Part shown: one piece after another, positions 35,001 to 47,000 of the stretch
How positions within the stretch are numbered: the stretch's first letter is position 1
How the letters are laid out: every line of letters starts with the position of its first letter
Origin: Liolophura sinensis
Taxonomy: Eukaryota; Mollusca; Polyplacophora; Chitonida; Chitonidae
Direction of reading: 5' to 3'
Length of the DNA: 64,000 nt
Assembly: GCF_032854445.1 (NCBI RefSeq)
Contig: NC_088297.1
Span: 14,553,039-14,617,038, forward strand
Made by a program: the position numbers and the translations under genes
Notes under the pieces: model-generated
What the model was told of the DNA's origin: nothing
Database searches by the model: none
Seen by the model: only the letters and a program-made list of their open reading frames with translations

Positions 35001-38000
35001 TAACACTTATCACGTGTAATTTCACTAAATCACCCCACTGTATTAATTAAAGTTAGTGAAAAGTCTTCTTTTTTTTTTAAATCGTTTTTCTAATCACATT
35101 TCTGACTTTTTTCTGACGCACGATTTTTCATCAACTCATTACCTTTGTGTAGACTAAGTACAGTGGGTACAGCACTGCGATTAGTTGATGGAAAATATGA
35201 TGAAATTATATGTGATTTACTGTAATACCCATGAGCTTATTAACGAGTTCAAATGTATGAACTTCAACATATCATGAACTCATTCTGCTGGTAACAAATG
35301 TTACAAAGGTTTGAGCTCTGTTGTTCCTATTTTATTACAGTAATTCATCAACCTTTGCGCATGTTTGCAAGGTGTTTATTCCTGCATATTTTGAAGGCAT
35401 TTTTCTGTGTAGACTGATACAATTACATTTTTTATGAAGCCCTGAAATTTGGCCAATACAACCAATGTACCTTGGTCTCTAAAATCAACTTCAAAATTTG
35501 CATAAACTTCACTGAAAGTTGCTCTTTCATATCCGAAAAGGTTGAGGAATGTGTGTGTGTTCATAAAGCCTGTATGTAGTACACAAGCACTACAACATCA
35601 CAGAAGAAAGTGATTCGCTCCACTGCGTGACCTGTTTGTGCGGCTTGTCCTCAAGTCTGTCATTTGTGTTGTATGTTATAGTTGTCACAGACCCTGTAGG
35701 AGATGTAGTGTCGTTTATTCACGTGTTTGAGGAGCAGTTTGGAACAGCTCACCCCACCTTTTATCAGGGAACATATAGTCAGGTAAGTACAGTGGTAGGG
35801 TGCAATTTTTATTTGCTCAGTTGGTTAGTGCGCTAGCGCGGTGTAATGACCCAGGGGCATCTCACCAATGTGGTCACTGTGAGTTCAAGTCCAGCTCATG
35901 CTGACTTCCTCTCCAGCCGTGCTTGGGAAGGTCTGTCAGCAACCAGCGGATGGTTGTGGGTGTCCCCCAGGCTCTGCCCGGTTTCCTCCCACCATAATGC
36001 TGGCTGCCTTCATATAAATGAAATATTCTTGATTACGGCATAAAACACCAATCAAATAAATAAATAAATAAATACATTTTTTTTTTTCTTATTGCTGAAA
36101 AGGAATATCTATGAGCTGTAACAAAGCAAAATAATTTATATCTTCTTGACAACTGTCAAACTGTGGAGAGAAATAAACACGCAGCATAAAGGCCAACAAA
36201 ACCTGCATAATACTCTGATGCATACGGCCTGCACTCGCAACGCTCCACATATATTAAATTAAAAATATCTGATGTGGAATGTTGTGTTTGTTGTCAAGCT
36301 GAGAGGTAAGACCACAGTTGACACCTGTTTTGAACTGCAGACATCGTTTGGAAAGGTCTTATTGGACTTGGTATGAAAACGGTGTATAGTTGTGGCCGTG
36401 GCTGTGATACTTAGCCAGCGCACCATAAAGATAAGAGTTGAAAAACCCTAATTTTTTAGCCGCCTCTACAGCCAACATTTTGAAACTTTCTGAGATAACT
36501 ATAGAGTCTAGAGAAATAACTTTGAAGCTTGCATCCCGAGGGACACAAAAAGTCATTTTTAGAGATCAAAAAGATTGAAGATCTGCAGTAGCTGCCTGGG
36601 GCCACAGGTACTGTATTGGGTGGGTTTATATTCTGTATTGAGCTCTGCATTCTGCAGTTTACTCTTCACTGGATTTACATGCATTTCATGATCTCCTGTT
36701 TGCAGGCATTAAATGATGCTAAGCGAGAGCTGCGGTTTCTCTGTGTCTATCTCCATGGAGATGACCATCAGGATACCCCAACTTTCTGCAGGTGGGTAAT
36801 CAACAGCTGTTCCCCTTTAATACTCCGCATAATGAACTGTTAAACTACATGTAAAAATTGTATTTTAGCAAAAGTTTAGCAATTTTCAAGTGACACATTT
36901 TGTTGATTCTGATTGACCAGCTTAGATAGCACAGTTGGTAGAGCGTCCACTTCAGAAGCGGTAGATCCAGGGTCAATCCTAGGTCGAGTCAAACCTAAAA
37001 CCTTAAAAGAGAAAGTTGTAACTTCCTCACTTGGCGTTCAGCATGAAGGGGATAGTGCAAAAACTGGTTGACCCGTATCAGTATAATGGCTCGGGTGGGG
37101 CGGCTTACTTGCCTTCGGTAAGTCATCTCAGTGAAGCAGCACTAGATAAAAGAGTGGTGGAAATCCGTCCTGCAACAAGGAGGCACATTACATACACTCT
37201 TAGGATTCCTTCTTCGCCATATGACTGAAAAATTGTTAAGTACGACTTTGAAACCCCAAGCACTCACTCACTCACTCACTGATTCTCATTGATTCATTCA
37301 CCTTGTAGGGCAACTTAAGAGTTTTTTGTGAAGTCTGATTAATTTCTTATCAGAAAAAAGCGTTTGATTAAAAGTATAATTTGTAAGGTGCATATGGGTG
37401 TGTGTTGTTAAGGACTGCTTAACCCCCTGTGTGGTGCATGTGGGTGTGTGTTGTTAAGGACTGCTTAACCCCCTGTGTGGTGCATGTGGGTGTGTGTTGT
37501 TAAGGACTGCTTAACCCCCTGTGTGGTGCATGTGGGTGTGTGTTGTTAAGGACTGCTTAACCCCCTGTGTGGTGCATGTGGGTGTGTGTTGTTAAGGACT
37601 GCTTAACCCCCTGTGTGGTGCATGTGGGTGTGTGTTGTTAAGGACTGCTTAACCCCCCTGTGTGGTGCATGTGGGTGTGTGTTGTTAAGGACTGCTTAAC
37701 TCCCTGTGTGGTGCATGTGGGTGTGTGTTGTTAAGGACTGCTTAACCCCCATGTGTGGTGCATGTGGGTGTGTGTTGTTAAGGACTACTTAACTCCCTGT
37801 GTGGTGCATGTGGGTGTGTGTTGTTAAGGACTGCTTAACCCCCATGTGTGGTGCATGTGGGTGTGTGTTGTTAAGGACTACTTAACTCCCTGTGTGGTGC
37901 ATGTGGGTGTGTGTTGTTAAGGACTGCTTAACCCCCATGTGTGGTGCATGTGGGTGTGTGTTGTTAAGGACTACTTAACTCCCTGTGTGGTGCATGTGGG

Positions 38001-41000
38001 TGTGTGTTGTTAAGGACTGCTTAACCCCCATGTGTGGTGCATGTGGGTGTGTGTTGTTAAGGACTGCTTAACCCCCCTGTGTGGTGCATGTGGGTGTGTG
38101 TTGTTAAGGACTGCTTAACCCCCTGTGTGGTGCATGTGGGTGTGTGTTGTTAAGGACTGCTTAACCCCCTGTGTGGTGCATGTGGGTGTGTGTTGTTAAG
38201 GACTGCTTAACCCCCCTGTGTGGTGCATGTGGGTGTGTGTTGTTAAGGACTGCTTAACTCCCTGTGTGGTGCATGTGGGTGTGTGTTGTTAAGGACTGCT
38301 TAACCCCCATGTGTGGTGCATGTGGGTGTGTGTTGTTAAGGACTACTTAACTCCCTGTGTGGTGCATGTGGGTGTGTGTTGTTAAGGACTGCTTAACCCC
38401 CATGTGTGGTGCATGTGGGTGTGTGTTGTTAAGGACTACTTAACTCCCTGTGTGGTGCATGTGGGTGTGTGTTGTTAAGGACTGCTTAACCCCCATGTGT
38501 GGTGCATGTGGGTGTGTGTTGTTAAGGACTGCTTAACCCCCCTGTGTGGTGCATGTGGGTGTGTGTTGTTAAGGACTGCTTAACCCCCTGTGTGGTGCAT
38601 GTGGGTGTGTGTTGTTAAGGACTGCTTAACCCCCTGTGTGGTGCATGTGGGTGTGTGTTGTTAAGGACTGCTTAACCCCCCTGTGTGGTGCATGTGGGTG
38701 TGTGTTGTTAAGGACTACTTAACTCCCTGTGTGGTGCATGTGGGTGTGTGTTGTTAAGGACTGCTTAACCCCCATGTGTGGTGCATGTGGGTGTGTGTTG
38801 TTAAGGACTACTTAACTCCCTGTGTGGTGCATGTGGGTGTGTGTTGTTAAGGACTGCTTAACCCCCATGTGTGGTGCATGTGGGTGTGTGTTGTTAAGGA
38901 CTACTTAACTCCCTGTGTGGTGCATGTGGGTGTGTGTTGTTAAGGACTGCTTAACCCCCATGTGTGGTGCATGTGGGTGTGTGTTGTTAAGGACTGCTTA
39001 ACCCCCATGTGTGGTGCATGTGGGTGTGTGTTGTTAAGGACTACTTAACTCCCTGTGTGGTGCATGTGGGTGTGTGTTGTTAAGGACTGCTTAACCCCCT
39101 GTGTGGTGCATGTGGGTGTGTGTTGTTAAGGACTGCTTAACCCCCTGTGTGATGCATGTGGGTGTGTGTTGTTAAGGACTGCTTAACCCCCTGTGTGGTG
39201 CATGTGGGTGTGTGTTGTTAAGGACTGCTTAACCCCCCTGTGTGGTGCATGTGGGTGTGTGTTGTTAAGGACTGCTTAACCCCCCTGTGTGGTACATGAA
39301 GATTTAACATAACTTGTTACTCAGTATCATAAAAGCCCACAATGCATTTGTACTGGCACACTTTTCAGGTTTTAATGACACACAGTTCTCAAAAGTATGT
39401 ATTGCCCGGGCCCCCGAAGCCCATGGCGCCCCTCTCCAAAATCATCAGGGGGCGATAACTTGTTACTACTAATGTCTGAGAGAGAGTTAACAAATGTCTG
39501 AGAGAGAGTTAACAAACTTTCACTTGCACCGTCTTTTACACTTGGTTTCTGATGTCACAGGACTAGAAAACACTGATCATCAGCTGCTGACAAGTGAATT
39601 TTGAGTTTGCAGGCTTGGAATGAGCAGTTGCTGCTTTGACTTAGGCTTTAAGTCAGGAGGTTTATCAGGTGGCTGGTGATCAAATGGCAGTGGTGGGCAG
39701 TGGTTTCCTCCAGGCATTCTGGTTTCCTCCACCCATAAACCTGACTGGCATTTATATTAATGCCACTCCAATTTAGATTGACCTGTCCCGATAGCACAGT
39801 TGGTAGAGCGTCCAAGTCCAGAGCAGTAGATCCAGGGTCAATCCTGGGTTGTGTCACACCCAAGACCTTAAGAAGGAGGAAGTTGTAATTTCCTTGCTTG
39901 GCGCTCAGCATTAAAAGGATAGTGCAACGACTGGTTGACCCGTATCCGTGTAATGACGCGGGCGGAGCGGCTTACTTTCCTGGGGTAATTCACCTCAGTG
40001 AAGCAGCACTAGGTGAAAGAGCGGTGAAAATCCGTCCTGCAACAAGGAGGCACATCACATGCACTCTAAGGATTCCTTAATCGTCACATAATTGTTAAGT
40101 ACGACGTTAAACCCCAAGCTCACTCACTCACCCCATTTTAAATTGTTGTCTTATGGGCAGAATAAATCTTTTTCTTATGTTGGAGTAGAGTATAAATACA
40201 AAAATGAAGCTTAAAATTCATGTAATTTGTGGGAAATGTGGACTGCCCCAACTGTTTTTTTTTTCTGTTGGAGACATGTTTACGTGATCAGGAAGTCTTG
40301 AAAATGGGAAAATCATAAATATATCTAGATCAGACAAAATAAAAAGGTGGATTGTTTAGTGTCAGATCGCCTATGAAACATAAAATAAAATTGGTTTTGC
40401 TTAAATGAGAAATTGTTGAAGTTTGAAAAAGTAAAAGTAAAATGTTTTTTTTTTTTTGTATTGCAGGGAAACCCTGGGGAGCACAGAAGTAATAGATTTC
40501 ATCAATAGCACAATGTTATTTTGGGCCTGTAATGTCAACAGTCCTGAGGGGTACAGAGGTAAGTTATATCCCAGGAGGCTCTAAATGGCTGATTACTGAC
40601 CACAGGACATCTTTTTGAGCCAAGCAACCATTAGAGTGCTGACGCGGCACAAGGCCCCAGGAGCCTTTTACCAATGCAGTCACTATGTGTTCAAGTCCAG
40701 CTTATGCTTGCTTCCACTGCGGCTGTACGTGGGAAGGTCAGCCAGCAATGTGGATGGTGGTGGGTTTCCTTTGGGCCTTGTCTGGTTTCCTCCCATCATA
40801 ATGCTGGGCGCCGTTGCATGAGTTAGTGAAACATTTTTGAGTATGGTATAAAACACCAATTAAAACTCATAAGTAAAATGTGTAATGTCGTATACACACT
40901 GAACTTGCAAATTAGTGAACTTGTAAACATTTGGGAAATTTTGTTGCTTTATTTGTACTTTGAGCAGTTCCATTTTCCACCCTTGAAACTGACTACAGTC

Positions 41001-44000
41001 TATTAAGTGAGACATTCGTGTTCAAATGCAAATTGTTCATGTCACACTGGCGATCATACGCGGGAAGGCCTGCCAGCACCCTGCGGATGGTCGTGAGCCC
41101 CCACCCCTGGGCTCTGCCCAGTATATTCCCACCGTAATTCCTACATGCTGTCATATAAGTGAAATACTCTTGAGCACAGCGTATAAGACCGATCAAATAA
41201 ATGAATAAGTAAAATGACAATCCGTAAGTCGTGAAAGAACTGGATAGTGAGATGCATGTACATGTAAGTATAAATACATGTATGTCTAGTTTCTTACCTC
41301 TCGTATGTACATCTGCTTAGCTATTTCAGTGTGATCTTTATAATTGCAGTGTCACAAGCCCTCAAGGAATATACCTACCCGTTTATAGCTTTGATTGTCC
41401 TTCGTGACAACAAAATGACTGTTGTCTTGAGGATAGAGGGGCCAATCAGTAAGTACACCTGAAACTTATTTATATATGTTACCTGGTATTTACTGCACTT
41501 GATGTTATAAATGTACATATTTGACATATCAAAGTTGTGAACAACTGTAACATGTGATAGGCTTACACTGTATGCGTGTTGGAAAGTGCATAATAGCCTG
41601 CCCTAGGAATGTTAATGCATTTCTAGTTTTGCCTGCACAAAGTACAGATGTAGCTTATGTCCAGTAAAGGCTTCCAATAATAGTGAAAGCAATGTTGTAG
41701 TAAATTTTAGAGGTGGTGTCGTTAAAAGGTGTACGTGTATTGAGCACATATTATGCACACTTGTAGAGCACAACCACACGGGCTGGTGGGGGGGGGGGGC
41801 ATTGCAGTTGCATTGTGTGCATATTAAAGACTGAAAATACAAAATTCACGACTTTAGTACTTAGGTAATGAGCTGAAGTTTTGCATTGGAGCTCTTTTCT
41901 CCTTGGAACAGTTTTTGCATTACTGTAAATGACCTAAAAATTCGATCACAAAAAGAGCATTTAAATATCATGAGATTGTACTTGTTAAAATGTACATTTT
42001 CCCAGTAGGATGTCATCCTTCCTTCCAGACACCTCTCTAAGCACCTTTCTAAAATACATAGAACCTGGAATCTGGAAAAATGAGAAATTTTTACGTCATT
42101 TAAGGTATTTCGAAAACAACTTATAGATTTGGCTTTATGACATCTAAACTGTTGTATTTAATACGGTGACATAAAATCTGCTGTCAAGAACAGAAAATTT
42201 CATGAAATATCATCTTAAAACTTACAAGATATATGTCAGTTTCAAAAAGTCAGAAATCGCTGATCGTTTTATTATTCCCATTTTGACTCTTGTTTCACAC
42301 CTCGTTACAGGTGGCCCTGACCTGATAGGTCGTCTGACCCGGGTCATGGAGGATAACGAGCCGTCGTTAGTGGCTGCTAGAGCCGACAGGTGAGTCGAAT
42401 CAGAAGGAAATGGGAGATCTTAAAAACCAGGTCTTAGTGTTGATGTCAATCGGTGACAGATCAAGCCATCTTTAAAATCATGTTGGTTTGGTTAATCAAT
42501 TTAAAGATTCCTAAAACTGATTCAATTAATGGATGGTATGTAATGCAAGCTGTAGCATGAAACAGTTTTCACGATGCACAGTGTTGTTTCTGTTGCCATA
42601 GAGATGAGAGAACATTTAACCAGACACTCAGACAGCAGCAAGATGAAGCCTACAGGGAGTCTCTAAGGGCAGATCAGGAAAAGGTGAGAGTTACTCCTCT
42701 TGGAAATGTGTTTCGTTCCCCGGTTACACTCTATGACTGTTTGCTGATTATCTGTAGTCATATTTCTGCGAACACATTCCAAAGCTTTTTAAAAGTGAAG
42801 TTCTTACACAAACATGTAACACTACCTTAATTCCTCAAGCTTTTCGCATGTGGAAGAGCTACCTCCAGTACAATTTATGCACGTTTATGCATTGATTTTG
42901 GAAACAACACTACATTGGTTGGAGTGACCCTTGTCAGGGCTTCAAGAAAAGTGTAATTTTGTCAGCCTGCACAGAATAATGCCTTGAGAATAAGCTTGAA
43001 TAAACACCCTGCAAACATAAGAAAATGTTAAAGAATTACAATATGTTCATGTTACTGCACCACATAGGCGTGTGCTGTTAGTATTCTATCATATTATACC
43101 AGCAATGCGATGGCTGTGAGTTCAAGCCCAGCTCATGCTAACTGGCTTCCTAACTGTCATACATGGGAAGGTCTGCCAGCAACCTGCGGGAGATCGTAGG
43201 TTTCTCCAAGGCTTTCCCTGGTGTCCTCCTACCATAACTCTGGCCGCCAGCTTATAAGTGAAATATTCTTGAGTATGGCCTAACACCAGTGACATAAAGA
43301 AATAGTTAATTTATATCATACCATGTGTGAAGCAGCCACCCGACGACATTTTCATTCTAATCTAACGGTGACATTATACGAGGAGAAATAAGTTATTTTT
43401 GTAAGCTTTTCACAAAAAATCTTAGGAAAGGAGGGCGGTCTTGGTTTGTTTTGGACCAGTAACGATTTACTTAACTCTGGTTAAGGTGAAGGAAAAAGAT
43501 TATTGTATGCATTTATATTTAATTTATGTTAAAAATAAATGAATAAATGGCTTGATAGGAGTGATAAAAGAGTGTAGTAATGGTATGTTGTTGGAAAATA
43601 GGCTGTAGGAGTAGGTGATATGGGAATTTTGAACTCTTATCGCCGATGGTAAAAGGAGACCGACTGAACCATGTGACATGTGAGAAATGTTAGGCAAAAA
43701 TTATTGATCACATTTATTATAACCTGGGCATCTGAAAAAGTTTCACCAAAAAGTTATATGGAGTAGATGAACGACGTAGAAAATTGGGGAGCTTAGAGGT
43801 TGTGATCCTAGGGGGTTCTTTACATGAAGGGGTGTCATGTTTATGCTCGGAATATGACGAGACACCTGATTGGTTAATTAATGTAAACAGTAGTTGCCCA
43901 GCATTTTTGATAACTCGCATGATACAGTAGGACAAATTTTATATTCAGCGAAAAAAAGAATTCAGTCTCAAAACTCCCCCATTGGTTACTGGTTCTATTT

Positions 44001-47000
44001 TGGGGTGTGTAAAATAAGGGAAGCTGTGTGACAGATTGTAGTATGATCATTTGCTTTAGGAAAGAAAAAAGCGGGAGGAGAAAGAAGAAAAGGAGAGAGT
44101 TGCTCAGTTAGCGCGGAATGAGGAGCTGGAAAACCAGAGACTGCTTGAGGTGAGAATGTTTACACGGTTGATCAGTCAGTCAGTCAGGGCCAAAGTTAAT
44201 GGATTATTAATGAAAAGTTTCGCGCCTGTTTTCACAATAAACATCCGAAGCTCAGTAAATGGCTTCAAGATGGAGAAAACATTAAAATAAAAAAGTTCAG
44301 GTGAAAGAGTGAAAGAGAAGTTAGTTGTAGGTGTGGTTTTAAATACCTGTTTGGAATTTTCTTTAAAGAGAAAAAGACGCTTAAAAATAATTTTTGTAAG
44401 GTGGGTAGAAATACAGACGGCATTCATGTTCATGAACTTGCATTCAGCATACAAGCTTGTGTGTTCATGAAGAATACAAGCTAGTGTGTTCATGAAGCAT
44501 GCAAGCTAGTGTGTTCATGAAGCATACAAGTTTGTGTGTTCATGAAGCATACAAGCTAGTGTGTTCATGAAGCATGCAAGCTAGTGTGTTCATGAAGCAT
44601 ACAAGCTTGTGTGTTCATGAAGCATACAAGCTTGTGTGTTCATGAAGCATGCAAGCTTGTCTGTTCATGAAGCATACAAGCTTGTGTGTTCATGAAGCAT
44701 ACAAGCTTGTGTGTTCATGAAGCATGCAAGCTAGTGTGTTCATGAAGCATACAAGCTTGTGTGTTCATGAAGCATACAAGCTTGTGTGTTCATGAAGCAT
44801 ACAAGCTTGTGTGTTCATGAAGCATACAAGCTAGTGTGTTCATGAAGCATACAAGTTTGTGTGTTCATGAAGCATACAAGCTTGTGTGTTCATGAAGCAT
44901 ACAAGCTCGTGTGTTCATGAAGCATACAAGCTCATGTGTTCATGAAGCATGCAAGCTCGTGTGTTCATGAAGCATGCAAGCTCGTGTGTTCATGAAGCAT
45001 GCAAGCTTGTGTGTTCATGAAGCATGCAAGCTTGTGTGTTCCTGAAGCATGCAAGCTTGTGTGTTCATGAAGCATACAAGCTTGTGTGTTCTTGAAGCAA
45101 ACAAGCTTGTGTGTTCATGAAGCATACAAGCTTGTGTGTTCATGAAGCATACAAGCTTGTGTGTTCATGAAGCATACAAGCTTGTGTGTTCATGAAGCAT
45201 ACAAGCTCGTGTGTTCATGAAGCATGCAAGCTAGTGTGTTCATGAAGCATGCAAGCTTGTGTGTTCCTGAAGCATGCAAGCTTGTGTGTTCATGAAGCAT
45301 ACAAGCTTGTGTGTTCTTGAAGCAAACAAGCTTGTGTGTTCCTGAAGCATGCAAGCTTGTGTGTTCATGAAGCATACAAGCTTGTGTGTTCTTGAAGCAT
45401 GCAAGCTCGTGTGTTCATGAAGCATACAAGCTTGTGTGTTCTTGAAGCAAACAAGCTTGTGTGTTCCTGAAGCATACAAGCTTGTGTGTTCATGAAGCAT
45501 ACAAGCTTGTGTGTTCTTGAAGCAAACAAGCTTGTGTGTTCCTGAAGCATACAAGCTTGTGTGTTCATGAAGCATACAAGCTTGTGTGTTCATGAAGCAT
45601 ACAAGCTTGTGTGTTCATGAAGCATACAAGCTAGTGCAGAAATGTATTTTTTAAGTTCATGTTTTCAGAAATCTAAATCCCATTCACCTTACGTGTATTC
45701 CACCATTATGATGTTCAAGTCTATATGATACTTCAATACGAGTCCTGCCACGCTGAAATTTATTTATTTATTTTTTTAATTGGTGTTGTATGCCATACTC
45801 AAGAATATTTCACTTATACGACGGCAGCCAGCATTATGGTGGGAGGAAAGTGGGCAGAGCCTGGGGGAAACCCACGACCATCCGCAGGTTGCTGGGAGAC
45901 CTTCCCATGCCACTTCAAGACACAGTATATATACACACACCTAATGACCCCTTGTAAAATCCCAAGCATACATACATGTACGGTGTCCCCAGCATGATAC
46001 TTCCTAGGCAGCAGCATTTCGGCAGCACAGACAGCCTGCCGCAAGAAGACACATTATATACACACACCTAATGACTCCTCGTCGTCATATAAGTGGAAAA
46101 TTACGATGCGATGTTAAAACCCAAGCGCACATACATGCAAGCGTCTACCTGACATCCGAGAAAGGGTGTGACCAGTAACTGACAATAGGTCAGTCAGTGG
46201 CATTGTGGTTTGCTCCGCCAGTCAAACTGTCCGTCCGTACGTGGGAAGGGCTGTCAGCAACCTGCGGATGGTTGTGGGTTTCCCCCGGGCTCTGCCTGTT
46301 TCCACCCACCATAATGCTGGCCACCGTCGTATAAGTGAAATATTCTTGAGTACAGCGTAAAACACCAAATAAATAAATAAATAATAACCAGTCAAACTGA
46401 TTAACATCCTATATCTGAAATTTCCTGACAAGTCTGAAAATATTTGTTTGTTTATTTGATTGGTGTTTTACGACGTACTCGTGAAGAATATTTCACTTAT
46501 ACGATAGCGGCCAGGTTTATGATGGGAGGAAGCCAGGCATAGTCCGAAAGGGAAACCCACGACCATCCGCAGGTTGGCAGCAGACCTTCCCACATACTAG
46601 TTTGAAAATAAGCAGTAGTACAAGACAGTGTCCTGCACCAAAGAATATATTGTCGGTGACCAACTGTTCGGTACAAGACAAAAATGTCATGTAAATAATA
46701 TTTTATCTTGTTTTTTAATGTTGTGAATAGCGGAAAGATTTGTCATTATGTCCTGCACCAATTTAAACATTGTATCCAGGCTTTAAACAACAAATTTAAT
46801 CAAATTACATTGGGGCAGCCCAACAAATGGTCTGGCATGAAGGTACTGTTGTGATTTGAGCCAAATTATTTTTGAAAAGACAATAAAACTGCGAAACAAT
46901 TAAACTGTCAAAAGCAGAGGAATAATCTTTGTGCGTATTTGCTGATTTGCCTCCCTTGTAGGAGCGCGAGCGCCAGAAGGAGGACCTGAAGACAGGTATC

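Noticed and set aside
36920-36985. A possible tRNA gene (TAGCACAGTTGGTAGAGCGT with a T-arm-like stretch)
   Set aside because: It is the head of a SINE-B with body, tail and target duplication. No acceptor stem closes. SINE-A heads at 8358, 26596 and 59055 were rejected for the same reason.
37388-39299. CRISPR-like regular repeats
   Set aside because: Units are contiguous with no unique spacers, and the DNA is plainly eukaryotic. The same applies to the arrays at 44448 and 62284.
45190-45593. Several 60-117 codon frames on the - strand
   Set aside because: Products of the 25 bp array; the same 25-residue pattern simply repeats every 75 bp.
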